From assembly GCF_030435805.1 (NCBI RefSeq), contig NC_081305.1, positions 52,362,001 through 52,426,000 on the forward strand: DNA of 64,000 nt, written 5' to 3'. Positions 42,330 to 55,924 of this stretch are shown here, piece after piece; position 1 is the first letter of the stretch, and every line of letters begins with the position of its first letter. The DNA is from Mustela lutreola (Eukaryota; Chordata; Mammalia; Carnivora; Mustelidae). Both the position numbers and the translations under genes were made by a program. The notes beneath the pieces are model-generated. The model saw only the letters and a list, made by a program, of their open reading frames with translations, was not told where the DNA came from and did no database searches.

Positions 42330-43103
42330 TTTATTTATTTTTATGTTGAGTTTGAGGAGTTCTTTATAGATCTTGGATATCAGCCCTTTGTCTACAGTGT
42401 CATTGGCGAATATCTTCTCCCATTCCCTAGGATGCCTCTTTGTTTTGTTGACTGTTTCCTTTGCTGTGCAGAAGCTTTTTATCTTTTTTTAAAAGATTTT
42501 TATTTATTTATTTGACAGAGAGAGATCACAAGTAGGCAAATCAGCAGGCAGAGAGAGAGGGAAGCAGGCTCCCCACTCAGCAGAGAGCCTGAGGCAGGGC
42601 TCCACCTCAGGACCCTGAGATCTTGACCTGAGCCAAAGGCAGAGGCTTAACCCACTGAGCCACGCAGGCACCCCCAGAAGCTTTTTATCCTGATGAAGTC
42701 CCAAAAGTTCATTTTTTATTTTGTTTCCTTGCCTTTGGAGACATATCTTGAAAGAAGTTGCTGTGGCTGATGTTGAAGAGGTTACTGCCTTCATTCTCCT
42801 CTAGGATTTTACATCACAAAATGGGCAGAAGACATGAACAGACACTTCTCCAAAGAAGACATACAAATGGCTAAAAGACACATGAAAAAATGTTCATCAT
42901 CATTAGCCATCAGGGAAATTCAAATGAGAACTACATTGAGATACCACCTTACACCAGTTAGAATGGCCAAAATTAATAAGACAGCAAGCAACAACTGTTG
43001 GAGAGGATGTGGCGAAAGAATCCTCTTACACTGTTGATGGGAATACAAGCTGGTGTAGTCACTTTGGGAAGCAGTGTAGCGATTCCTTAAGAAATGAAAA
43101 TAC
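42330..43103. mobile_element. Twin-primed (5'-inverted) L1 fragment
   Basis: 42330-42800 is ORF2 sequence on the minus strand (ending KELLKLN-type), and 42815-43103 is the immediately following ORF2 sequence on the plus strand ([20 protein letters not shown]). Inverted upstream part followed by direct downstream part is the signature of twin priming. A SINE interrupts the inverted part, and another SINE follows the direct part. Confidence 0.85.
42484..42674 (-). mobile_element. CAN SINE nested in L1
   Basis: Exact target duplication CAGAAGCTTTTTATC (42469-42483 and 42675-42689). Confidence 0.97.
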
Positions 43104-43293
43104 TGGGCACCTGGGTGGCTCAGTGGGTTGGGGCCTCTGCCTTCGGTTCAGGTCATGATCCAGGGTTCTAGGATCGAGTCCCAAGTTGGGCTCTCTGCTC
43201 ATGGGGGAGCCTGCTTCTCCATCTCTCTCTGCCTGCCTCTCTGTGTGCTTATGATCCCTTGTCTGTCAAATAAATAAATAAAATCTTTTAAAA
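43104..43293 (+). mobile_element. CAN SINE
   Basis: Target duplication AAGAAAT(G/T)AAAA (from 43089 and from 43294). Confidence 0.92.
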
Positions 43294-43299
43294 AAGAAA

Positions 43300-43628
43300 T
43301 TAAAACATTGAAAAAATAAAATTAAATTGAGATGTTAAAAAAAGTTTCCATTTATAGATACAGCTTTATCCCATAGTCAATGTCAACAATGATCAAAGAT
43401 CTAGAAATCTTAATAAATGCAGAGGTAAGGTAGACTCTGCCCTTCTAGTTGAAACAGAAGCCACTTCCCACTATAAGGACTGTGGGCAGATGTGAAGGTC
43501 CTAACAGCTTCCAAGCCCTGTAATCTGCAGGGTATGTAAGTAGTGTTTCTTTAGGAAACTACACAGCAAAGTTCACTTTTGCAAAAAATTCTGAATTATT
43601 TTAGACCACCAATACCTTCCTGTTTATT
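43300..43628. other. No feature recognised
   Basis: Non-coding; no repeat family identified. Confidence 0.35.
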
Positions 43629-43756
43629 TGCACTTTTTTTTTTTTTAAGTGGGCTTACGTAGCCTGACTCAGGTCTCAAACTCATGACCTGAAATGAATA
43701 TCTGAGCCCATATCAAAAGGCAGATGCTTAACCAACTGAGTCACCCAGGTGACTTT
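43629..43756 (-). mobile_element. Truncated CAN SINE
   Basis: Only the head-side half remains, ending GAGTCACCCAGGTG. Confidence 0.75.
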
Positions 43757-43814
43757 AAAAAAAAAAAAAAAAAGATTTATTTGTTTTTTAAAAGATGTCT
43801 TAAAAAAATATGTA

Positions 43815-44018
43815 CTTTTTAAGAAAAGATTTATCTACCTATTTTAGAGAGAAAGAGAGATAAAGGAGCAGGGGGGGAAGAGGGAGAGAGAGAAACTCAA
43901 GCAGAGTCCTTGCCAGGTGCAGAACCCAACACAGGGCTCGATCATACAACCCTGAGATCCGACCGGAGCCAAAATCTATAGTCCAACTCTTCACTGACTG
44001 CCACACAGGCACCCCAGA
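43815..44018 (-). mobile_element. Old CAN SINE
   Basis: Diverged minus-strand SINE ending CACACAGGCACCCCA. Confidence 0.82.
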
Positions 44019-44264
44019 TACCACTCTTTCTAAGAGGTGGAGACTGATTGACCTGCTAAACTTACTGACTCCCTTCCAGTCAGTACAGAATGGGGATGGG
44101 CAGATAGCAATTTTACAGTGGAGAGACTGGATAACACTACCAACTCTTGATAACCACGTGATTGAGATTAACATCGCCAATGATAAGTAGTGATTAATTG
44201 CATGAATTCCCTGATGTGATATGATGTGATTAGATGAGATGTGAGATGTTTTTATAAAAATCTA

Positions 44265-45240
44265 TATACATGTCTGGAATCCATAAAAATCCTTGAAGAG
44301 AACACAGGCAGCAACCTCTTTGGCCTCAGCTGCAGCAACTTCTTCCTAGCAAGGGAAGCAAGGGCAAAAATGATCTACCGGGACTTCATCAAAATAAAAA
44401 TCTTTTACATAAAAAAGAAAACAGTCACCAAAACCAAAAGACAGTGGACAAAATGGGAGAAGATACCTACAAATGACCTATCAGATAAAGGGCTAGTATT
44501 CAAAATCTATTAAGAACTTATCAAACTTAACACCCAAAGGACAAAAAATCCAATCAATAAATGGGCAGAAGACATAAAAAGACACTTCTGCAAAGAAGAC
44601 ATCCAGGCCACCTGGGTGGCTCAGTTGGTTGGGCCTCTGCCTTTGACTCAGGTCATTATCTCAGGGTCCTGGGATTGAGGCCCATGTCGAGCTCTCTGCT
44701 CAGCGGGGAGCCTGCTTCCCCCCCTTTGTCTGCCTGCCGCTCTGCCTACTTGTAATCTCTCTCTGTCAAATGAATAAATAAAATCTTTAAAAAAAGAAAA
44801 AAAAAAGAAGAAGAAGAAGACAGCCAAACAGCCAACAGACACATGAAAAAGGGCTCAACCACTTAGCATCAGGGAAATACTAATCAAAACCACAGTGAGA
44901 TCCCACCTCACATTGGTCAGAATGGCTAAAATTTACAAATCAGGAAACAACAGGTGTTGGTGGAGGATGCGGAGAAAGGGGAACCCTCCTACACTGTTGG
45001 TGGGAATGCAAGGTGGTGCAGCCACTCTGGAAAACTGTGTGGGGGCTCCTCAAAAAGTTGAAAATAGATCTACCCTACCACCCAGCAATCACACTACTGG
45101 GTATTTACCACAAAGATACAAAAGTAGTGATCTGAAGGGGAGGTCCAAAAATGAGTGCTGTGAATTTTGTAAGACTGAGAAATCACAGACCTGTACCCCT
45201 GAAACAAATAACACATTATATGTTAATTTTTAAAAGGGAG
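44265..45240 (+). mobile_element. L1 3' fragment split by a SINE
   Basis: Plus-strand ORF2 C-terminal sequence ([22 protein letters not shown]) runs through the 3' UTR to ACCTGTACCCCTGAAAC and TATATGTTAA. 5' truncated; the region corresponding to much of the final ORF2 and 3' UTR is internally shortened. Confidence 0.88.
44606..44811 (+). mobile_element. CAN SINE nested in L1
   Basis: Target duplication AAGAAGACA(T/G)CCA (to 44605 and 44813-44825). An AAG run has grown at the tail. Confidence 0.93.
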
Positions 45241-45289
45241 AAAAAACATCTATAAACACTATCTAATCCGACAAACCCAATTTCAGAGG

Positions 45290-45660
45290 TATTCTAGAAA
45301 GTACTTGGCCAGTCCTCTGCACACCTATCATGTTCATAAAACCTGAGGAGGCAGAGAATCTGACAGAATCTGACAGAGAGAAGAGGAGGTGGGAGACACA
45401 TGTGGGCTACATGTAATGTGGTATTTTTGGATTGGATCCTGGAAGAGGGGGAAAAAAAGACATTTGTGTTAAAATTGATGAAATAAGAATAAAGTCTACA
45501 ATTCAATTTCTAATGTGGTGTCACTGTTGGTTTCTTAGTTTTCCAGAATGTACTATGGTAACCTAAGATGTTAACAAGAGGGGAAACAGACTGAGTGGAA
45601 GATGGGAATTCTCTGTATGTTCTTTGCTAAACTGACTCCAAAGTTAAAAAAAAAAAAAAT
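45290..45660 (+). repeat. Old L1 3' UTR relic (L1M type)
   Basis: Resembles the 3' UTR of ancient mammalian L1s (TGTACTATGG, AAGATGTTAACA, GGGAATTCTCTGTA). Confidence 0.5.
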
Positions 45661-45679
45661 TACATTAATGTTGCAGCCA

Positions 45680-45865
45680 TCTGACATCTAGGTTGTTCAG
45701 TTGGTTAAGTATCTGCCTTCTACTCAGGTCATGATCCCACAGTCCTGGGATCATGCCCCTGGTTGTGCTTTCTGCTCAGCGGGGAGTCTGCTCCCTCTCC
45801 CTCCACTTGTGCTCTCTCTCCCTCAGTCAAACAAATTTAAAATATCTTTTAAGAATAATAATAAA
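45680..45865 (+). mobile_element. Old CAN SINE
   Basis: Flanks GTTGCAGCC (45670-45678) and GTTGCAACC (45866-45874). Confidence 0.82.
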
Positions 45866-46265
45866 GTTGCAACCCCTATAATTTAATTTATTTACAGATA
45901 TCTGCATTAAATTATGTGTGAGTTGATATCTACTGTTTCTTTCAAATGTGTCCATTTGCTCTGGTGCGTGATTTCAAAAGCAGGAAAATTCATTAAACAA
46001 AACAGACTCAATAGATTCATGTTTCTGGTCTCCAAATTGCTGCTCCTTTACTAATCCAAACTTGATGAAGACTTTCTTTATAAGCTTTTCTCCTCAAATT
46101 GGATGCAGACACCCACCCTAAAATCTGCTTCTTAGCAACTAGCTAGTTGGCCCCAATACCTAACCCAGAACAATCTACCCTCTGCAGACCCTAAAAATTG
46201 ATTCATTTTTTATCACAGACATAAAACATTTATTTATTATTTGCTTTCCACCTCTACCCTTTTAT

Positions 46266-46472
46266 TTTTTTATTTTTATTTTTTAAATAGATTTCATTTA
46301 TTTATTTGAGAGATTGAGAATGAGAGAGAGAGCATGAGAGAGGGGGAGGGCCAGAGGCAGAAGCAGACTCCCTGCTGAGCAGGGAGCCTGATGTGGGACT
46401 CCATCTGGGGACTCCAGGATCATGACCTGAGCCAAAGGCAGTTGCTTAACCAACTGAGCCACCCAGGCGCCC
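46266..46472 (-). mobile_element. CAN SINE
   Basis: Target duplication CACCTCTACCCTTTTA (46249-46265 and 46473-46488). Confidence 0.94.
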
Positions 46473-46488
46473 CACCTCTACCCTTTTA

Positions 46489-46910
46489 AAACATTAGCTA
46501 ACATATCCTCCTGCAAGATTCTCCTTCATCCCCTGGAGTTCACAATTCCAATGTTCAACTGAAAACATTTTTAATATGTTCATCTTTCTCCACACACATG
46601 TTTTCTTATTTCAAACACCTACCATTCTCTAAGGATGTAAGACACAATTTGCACAACCTGGATGTCATTGTCCTTCACAACTAAAACCTAATTTTCCCCC
46701 AGCTTTACCTCAGGCCACTTGCATCCCAATACAGAACCCAGAACCCTCTTAGAACCCTGAATTCTCTGATCATCCCACATGTTATTCCCTTGAAAGGCAC
46801 TGGCCTATCTAGGAAGAAGTAGAGAACCCTTCCCCCTCCAAAAAAAAAGGCACTGGCCTTACTATCACATGGCCAGTAAATCTTGAGAACATTTGGTATC
46901 TCACATTAAG
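46489..46910. other. No feature recognised
   Basis: Non-coding sequence left of the LDHA retrocopy. Confidence 0.35.
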
Positions 46911-46920
46911 AATTACGTAT

Positions 46921-48619
<1,699 letters not shown>

Positions 48620-48907
48620 AATTACATATCCAAAGACATTTCCAGTATCTCCACAGTATTTCAAGAATGTTTTGTTTATTGGACTCTGAATTTCTCCACT
48701 ACAGCCATTAATAAAATGCAATTACATGAGTACTTCCATAATAATTACACAGAATTACATTTGTAAGGGGCCATTAGTCACTATTGTTGTAGCATAAATT
48801 TCTGTCTTATTCAAAACTCGATGTAAAATGAGACGGACTGTAATTTTGCTGAAGATTCCTTGAAGAATGAGTGTATAAGCAGCTGAACACAGTGCAAACC
48901 AGATAGT

Positions 48908-49852
48908 TTAAATTTTTCTGATGAGATGAGGGAATTGTTTATTTCTTCTCCCGCACACAGAAAAGAGTCTGGATACACAGTGGTCGTGACTCAAAGAACA
49001 AAGGGGCAGGCAGTTGGAAAACATGCATTGATTAGGGCAGAAGTATTCATCAGCCACCAATTGGCCTTGCGAAAAATAGAAAAATACATGTAATTGATGG
49101 AAGAGAGGGGTATAAAAAGACAAAGGTGCTCCCCAGCAGAAGGATGCTTTGGGTGGCTCTAATCTCAGGGGAGGATCTGGGGGACACTTTGGTCCTATAA
49201 ATGTATTGGACCTGCTGCTTATGCCATACAGGGTAGAAACCATGAACCCTCTGGCCCAAGTTATGAGTCCCAAGCACAAAACATCATGGGAGGATATCGA
49301 TACCATATATAGTAAGTCTGTGTCTTTGTCATGAAGTGCAGAAGCCCAGTATCCAAACTCAATATTTTTTTAAGTGTTTTTGTTGTTCCATTTGTCAGTG
49401 ACGTACACAGGAACCATAATATTTAGGTTTATATTCAGGATCCAGCAAAGGATATTTGAGGGGGCCAATGTACTGGGGAGCTTTCCCTTTAAGCGCTGCC
49501 CACCAGGAGTTCCAGGGGCTGATGGTGATGGCGTGGAAGACATTCAGGAGGCACATGGTGCCCATAGACAACCCCCTGGACACTCTGTGGACTAAGAAAA
49601 CAACTTTGCATCCGAGGTCACTGGGAAAATAACTCAAATCAAAAGCCTCCACTGGGATTCCTCTGTAGAGAATGACCAAGGAGTTAGTTAAAGTCAAGTG
49701 CCTAAAAAAAAAAAAAGCAAATCTGTGGACTTTGACCTGTATCCCCTTAAGCCAAGAGATGAGAACAACGACAGAAAAGCAAGAAGTTCCCAGGGTTTCA
49801 AGGACCATCTGCAATAGAAGATTACAGCAAATTTCATATCCATTAAGGCCAT
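48908..49852 (-). pseudogene. Vomeronasal type-1 receptor pseudogene
   Basis: The intronless seven-helix V1R pattern is spread over several frames. It has HLTLTNSLVILYRGIP after helix 1, DLGCKVVFLVHRVSRGLSMG and TCLL-type helix 3 (MCLLNVFHAITISP), KAPQYIGP, HDVLCLGL in helix 5, VSPRSSPEIRATQSILLL before helix 6, and a C-terminus ending PHLIRKI. Start near 49852, stop at 48908, about the normal 310-codon length. Several frame breaks make it non-functional. V1Rs sense pheromone-like cues in the vomeronasal organ. V1R genes and relics are known within KZFP clusters in other mammals. Confidence 0.9.
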
Positions 49853-49859
49853 TCGGTCA

Positions 49860-50300
49860 CTTTCCGGAGCTCAGTGTTCGCATCCACAAAGAGAGAAGGC
49901 TGCATGAACACATGAGCCGTGGGCTGTTTGTGGAAAATAAATTCAAAATTCTCCCCTTGCTACTACTTTCCCCTGAGACTTTCTTTTCAATACACATCTT
50001 CGTTAATTAATGATTTCTCAAGTTTGATGTATTTCTTTGTATAGTGCTCATTGAGTCACTCTTACTCATGCTTTACCTATTGTAAATTATTTAGTATTTA
50101 TTTATTATATCATTTATTTATTATTATTATTATTATTTAGTATTTAGTAATTATTTAGTATTTATAAGTATGTGCATTTTACAGCCAAGAATTTAATTAT
50201 AATGAGATTATATGACTCATTTAAATATTGCAATGGCCAGGTTGCAATAAAGTTGGGTGTTTACCAGCAGGCTATACTCTCATAGCTACCTGGTCATATC
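49860..50300. other. No gene; A/T-rich with TTA/TTATT runs
   Basis: Simple A/T repeats around 50080-50170. No coding evidence. Confidence 0.4.
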
Positions 50301-50632
50301 TTTTTTTTGTTTTTCTTAAGACTTTATTTGTGGGGTACGTGGGTGGCTCAGTTGTTAAGCATCTGCCTTCACCTCAGGTCATGATCCCAAGGTCCTGGGA
50401 TCGAGCCTTGCACTGGACTCCCTGCTCAGCGGGAAGCCTGCTTCTCCCTCTCCCATTCCTACTCCTCCTCCTTGTGTTCCCTCTCTCACTGTGTCTCTCT
50501 CTGTCAAATAAATACTTATTTTTTTAAAAGAATTATTTGTAACTAATGTCTATACCCAACATGGGGCTCAAACTCACAGCTGAGTTATTATCAAGAGCAG
50601 CACGCTCCACCAATGGAGTCAGCCAGGTGCCC
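50301..50632 (-). mobile_element. Old CAN SINE split by a younger SINE
   Basis: The outer minus-strand SINE ends GCCAGGTGCCCC at 50632, and its tail side is at 50301-50330. A plus-strand SINE occupies the middle. Confidence 0.72.
50331..50522 (+). mobile_element. CAN SINE nested in an older SINE
   Basis: Plus-strand SINE, head GGGTACGTGGGTGGCTCAG. Confidence 0.88.
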
Positions 50633-51217
50633 CTATCTGGTTGTATCCTTAAATAACCCACTGTTATGCATGCATACATTATCATCTTTGAAATTCATTT
50701 CAATTTAGGTTTGGTTGTGCCAATTTCTTATTCTTGTTAAACTAATTGTTCCATTAATCATCATCACTTGTGAGTGAATATGAAAACTTAGTAAGAACCT
50801 GAATATTGTCCATGAACAAAATGGATTTATCAAATATGGACCAGTGTTAATACAACAACAGAAGTAATCATGTGATTTTTTTTGGCCAATGGAACCCACC
50901 ATCAAAATTATCGTGTAATATTTCACTTTTACCCTAAACTATGGGATTTGTAATTTAAATAAAACATGCAGAGATTAAGAAAACATTTAGAGTAGGATCT
51001 AAATTATTCCTCACTAGAGGGCATACAAAGAGCTGTGATTAAAAAAAAAAAAAAACTGAAACTAGTCAATTTGAAAAATAATAAAATAAAAAACAAGCAT
51101 GCAAAATGAATCTCAAGGCATGAAATCTTATGCATTGAATAGGAGAAATGCAAGGGTGAGCCTAAAAATTATGTTAGAACTTTGAAAACCATGTAGAATA
51201 TCAGAAGATACATTTAA
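50633..51217. other. No feature recognised
   Basis: A/T-rich. The minus frame at 50705-50926 has no known domain. Confidence 0.35.
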
Positions 51218-51380
51218 GGGGGGCACCTGGGTGGCTTAGTCATTCAGTGTCTGCCATCAGCCCAGGTCATGATCCCAGGGTTCTGGGACTGAACCCCCTC
51301 TCCCATTTCTTCTTCTGTGTTCCCTCTCTGGCTGTGTCTCTCTGTCAAATAAATTTTTAAAAAAAATCTTTTTTTTTTTT
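51218..51380 (+). mobile_element. CAN SINE (internally shortened)
   Basis: Flanks AGATA(C/T)ATTTA (51206-51216 and 51382-51392). Confidence 0.9.
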
Positions 51381-51751
51381 TAGATATATTTAAGCTGAAA
51401 ACATGCTGAAGTCCTTAATTTTTCTGCTGTCCAAATCCCTTTTCCTGAAAGTCTCCTGTTTTAACTTCACAGAGGAAAATTGTCCTTCGCTGATCAAAAG
51501 ATTACAAACATTTTCAGGAGAGACATAATTACTATTTCCACTAGATGCATCAAGCATAAATACAAGAAAAACAATTATGGTTCTCCAAATGCCACTCAGT
51601 CCCATTGTTCACAATGAGATAGGATGTGCTTAGCTCCATGAAACTCATTATCACATGCACAGAAGTTTAATGAGGTAACTATATCAATCATGTCAATTTC
51701 TCTGTGGTTTCACAGCACAGATTGAATAGCATATTAATTTCTAAATTGCAG

Positions 51752-51946
51752 GTATTTAAAAATATTTTATTTATTTATTTGACAGAGAGAGATAGAGAGA
51801 TCACAAGCACACAGAGAGAGAGGGGAGGAAGCAGGCTCCCCGCTGAGCAGAGAGCCCCACATTGGGCTCAATACCAGGACCTTGGGATCATGACCTGAGC
51901 CAAAAACAGAGGCTTAACCAACTGAGCCACCCAGGTGCCCCTTCAG
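51752..51946 (-). mobile_element. CAN SINE
   Basis: Flanked by AATTGCAG (51744-51751 and 51947-51954). Confidence 0.92.
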
Positions 51947-51954
51947 AATTGCAG

Positions 51955-53099
51955 TTTTAAGGACTGCAAACATCAGACTGTGTTACTATGTGCAATGAAC
52001 CCCAACAATCTCCATCAGGGAGGGATATGCACTAAACTATGTTTGGAGCAGTTAGTCCCAAGGAGGACCTCAGACCTCCAGTCTCTCTGTAACTTGGCCT
52101 GTGCCTCAGGAATTGTTGTTCCTATCTGTACAGCTCTGACATCAAGCCACTTTCTTCACAAGTAGAATCCTTTTTCCAGCCACGTGGTCCAACCTGGATC
52201 CAGACCCTGATACACCTCCTTCCCTTACACATTGTGTCACTTGGACTGACATTCCAGTGTTTTCTGCTGCCAGGAATGTGGGCTCACTGGGCCAGTCATG
52301 ATAGCCCTTGCTTGTGTGTGGGAGGGAAGCAGCCAGTGTTAAGATAAGGGTTTGTGATTCTGTGACCTCACCTCTCCACAGAACTACAATTATCACTTCA
52401 ACACTCAGTGACACATGAGGCAGTTGAGACTACGTTTTTAAAACTTTCTCCCAGATCCCAATTCCCAGAAACAATTATAAGATCCTAGTGAGGCTCTGCA
52501 AAGAAACAAGTTTTGTGTGTGGGAGAAACTTCCTTTTTTTCCACAACAATTGGAGGCAGACAGGGTCTCAGGTGGCAGAAGCAGGAAATGTTTGCATCTG
52601 ACAGAGGAGGGGTGGCAGTGATCCAAATGTATTTCACTGGACTCTGTACTTGCCTAAGAATTTCACTGCCTCCCTCCCCAGTAATTGTCTCTTTCTGCCT
52701 AGCCTAACAACTGCAAAATAAGGATGAGAGGATATAGAAGGCCTGAGAAGGATTCAAGGAAAAGCAATACAAAGAGCATGGGATTAGCTAGAGATGTTTC
52801 TCCAGTCCCAGTCCAATTGTTTGAAAAGCCTAGTTGATAGGAATATTTCTAGGAATATAAATTCTAAGCTGAGCAATGTCTATAGGATAAGTGGCAATAT
52901 TTACAGAAGAGGTCCCTCACTGAACACAGTACAAGGTCATATGGTTTTATCAACAGCATCCTACTACTCTTAAATGTTAGATGAACCATTGCTATGTAGG
53001 TGATCCAAAAATATTGAAGGATGACACTTCCTAAAAATTTCCAGAAATCTCACAAAGATAACCACAAATATTTCACACCCCTCCTATCTGCCTAGAGAT
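51955..53099. other. No gene recognised
   Basis: Apparently single-copy sequence with short frames on both strands and no recognisable domain, splice pair or repeat. Confidence 0.35.
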
Positions 53100-53561
53100 C
53101 CAAAATTATGAAATGTTATTTGAAAATATTGCTATAAAATATTATGGCACGATCAAGCACAGCTTAAATCTACGTTCATGGATAAAAAGACTACATATTG
53201 TTAAAATGACAGGTCTTCCCAAATTCATCGGTAGAGTCAATGAAATTTCAACCAAAATTCTGGGAAATTACTTGTAGGTATCAATTAATTGATTCTAAAG
53301 TATATAGATACAGGCATAAGACCCAGGAAAGCCAGCCCAGTGTCAAAGCAGAAAAAAAAAGTCAGAGGACTGACACATCCCAATGTCAAGACTTAATATA
53401 AAGCTACATTAATTAAGGCAGTCTATCTCCAGTAAAATAATGGGAAATAGCTAAACAGAACAAAACAGAGATCCCAGAAATAGACTAACTCAAATACAGC
53501 CAAATGTATTTGTTGGTCTCACAAAGGATCTGAGGCAATCCAATGGAAAAAGAATAGTCTT

Positions 53562-53760
53562 GGGATGCCTGGGTGGCTCAGTCAGTTAAGCGTCTGCCTT
53601 CAGCTCAGGTCATGATCCCAGGGTCCTGGGATCAAGTCCCACAACCAGCTCCCTGCTCAGAGGGCAGCCTGCTTCTCCCTCTGCCTATTGCTCCTCCTGC
53701 TTGCACTCCTAGCCCTCACAATCTCTGACAATTAAATAAATAAAATCTTTTTTTAAAAAA
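53562..53760 (+). mobile_element. CAN SINE nested in old L1
   Basis: Target duplication around (A/G)ATAGTCTT (to 53561 and from 53762). Confidence 0.93.
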
Positions 53761-53910
53761 TGATAGTCTTTTCAGCAAATGGCACTGGAACAAGTGGACA
53801 TCCACACCCAAGTAAAAATAAATAAACAAACAAATAAAAATAAATAATAATTATACAATCTAGATACAGACCTTACATCATTCACAAAAATTAACTCAAA
53901 ATAGATCACA

Positions 53911-54083
53911 GGGTGCCTGGGTGGCTCAGTCAGTTAAGTGTCTGCTTTCAGCTTGGGTCATGATCGCAGAGTCCTGGGATTGAGTCCCGAACAGGGCTCC
54001 CTACACTGCAGGGATCCTGCTTCTCCCTCTGCCACTCTCTCTCTCTCTCTGTCTCTCAGGAATAAATTAATAAAACCTTTAAA
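53911..54083 (+). mobile_element. CAN SINE nested in old L1
   Basis: Target duplication AAA(A/G)TAGATCACA (53898-53910 and 54084-54096). Confidence 0.94.
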
Positions 54084-54939
54084 AAAGTAGATCACAGACT
54101 TCAATGTAAAACACAAAATTATAAACCCCCCAGAAGATAACAGGAGAAAATCTAGATGACCTTAGGTTCTATAACTGTTTAGATGCAATACTAAGGGTAT
54201 AATCCATGAAAAAAATAATTGCTAAGTCAGATTTTATTAAAATTACAAGCTTCTACACTATGAAAGACACTGCCAAGGGAATGAGAAGACAAGCCAGATA
54301 TTGGGAGAAAACAAAAGACATATCTGACAAAGGACCATGACCCAAAATATACAAAGAACTATTAAAATTCAACAATAAGAAAACAAACAACTTGATTTTT
54401 AAAACGGGTAAAAGATCTATACGGACACCTTACCAAGAGGACACACACATAGCAAAAAAGTATATGAACAGATACTTGTCACCATGCATTGTTAGAAAAT
54501 GGCAGACTGAAACAGTGATATATGTTAAGGGTACATTTGAGAGGTATACTCCAAAAATGACACTACCAAACAATCGGTGGAACAGTAGGAACTTGCATTC
54601 ACTGTAGATGAGAAATGCAAAATGCGATAGCCACTTTGGACGACGGACGAGGGTTTCTCACAAAATTAAATGACCTCTCATGTGATCCAGAAATCACACT
54701 CCTAGGTTTTTACCCAAATGAATTGGACACTTATGTCCCCACAAAGTTCTGCACACAAGTGTTTATAGCAGCTTTATTCATTCATAGCTGCCAAAACTTG
54801 TAAGAAACCAAGACGCCCTTCAGGAGATGAAAGGGTAAGTAACTGTGGTCCATGCACACATTCTAGTCAATCCCGAAAAGAATGAAAATGAGCTATGGAG
54901 CCCTGAAAAGAAATGCAAGAGTCTTAAGTAAGTATTATT

Positions 54940-55601
54940 TTTTATTTATTTATTTTTTATTTATTTTCAGCATAACAGTATTCATTATTTTTTCACTACA
55001 CCTAGTGCTCCATGCAATACGTGCCTTCCCCAATGCCCACCACTTGGTACCCCAACCTCCCACCCCCCTGCCACTTCAAACTCCTCAGATTGTTTTTCAG
55101 AGTCCATAGTCTCTCATGGTTCACCTCCCCTTCCAATTTCCCCCAACTCCCTTCTCTTCTCTAAATCCCCATGTCCTCCATGCTATTTGTTATGCTCCAC
55201 AAATAAGTGAAACCATATGATAATTGACTCCCTCTGCTTGACTGATTTCACGCAGCATAATCTCTTCCAGTCCCGTCCATGTTGCTACAAAAGTTGGGTA
55301 TTCATCCTTTCTGATGGAGGCATAATACTCCATAGTGTATATGGACCACATTTTCCTTATCCATTCATCCGTTGAAGGGCTTCTTGGCTCTTTCCACAGT
55401 TTGGTGACCGTGGCCATTGCTGCTATAAACATTGGGGTACAGATGGCCCTTATTTTCACTACATCTGTATCTTTGGTGTAAATACCCAGGATTTCAATTG
55501 CCAGGTCAGAGGACTGAATTTTTTTTTTAATGTGTCATAAAAATATTTATTTGTTGCAAATATTACTTGTTAAGAGTTGCATGTTTAATACAGTGCTGTT
55601 C
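54940..55601 (-). mobile_element. Transduced 3' flank: short unique tag plus old L1 3' end
   Basis: On the sense strand the L1 tail is followed by about 73 bases of non-L1 sequence (55529-55601), then by the 3' end of a different, older L1 subfamily (54960-55520: EPRSPSTDEWIRKMW, HYMVSLICGA, then its own 3' UTR), then an A-rich tail and the target duplication. Confidence 0.75.
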
Positions 55602-55924
55602 TTTTTTTTTAATTTTTTATTTTTTATAAACATATATTTTTATCCCAAGGGATACAGGTCTGTGAATCACCAGGTTTACACACTTCACAGCACTCACCAA
55701 AGCACATACCCTCCCCATATCCATAATCCCACACCTTCTCTCAAACCCCCTCCCCCCAGCATCCCTCAGTTTGTTCTGTGAGATTAAGAGTCACTTATAC
55801 TTTGTCTCCCTCCCAATCCCATCTTGTTTCATTGATTCTTATCCTACCCACTTAAGCCCCCATGTTGCATCACCACTTCCTCATATCAGGGAGATCATAT
55901 GATAGTTGTCTTTCTCCGCTTGAA

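Larger units (their letters stand above)
53100..54929 (+). repeat. Old L1 ORF2 fragment (L1M type), interrupted by two SINEs
   Basis: Plus-strand relic of the last third of ORF2: a block about dropped-in hydrogen-bond motif sequences, VIAALFIHSC-like FIAALFIHSCQNL near 54760, and EWSL-type ending near 54900. It ends where a full-length L1 has inserted. Confidence 0.75.
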
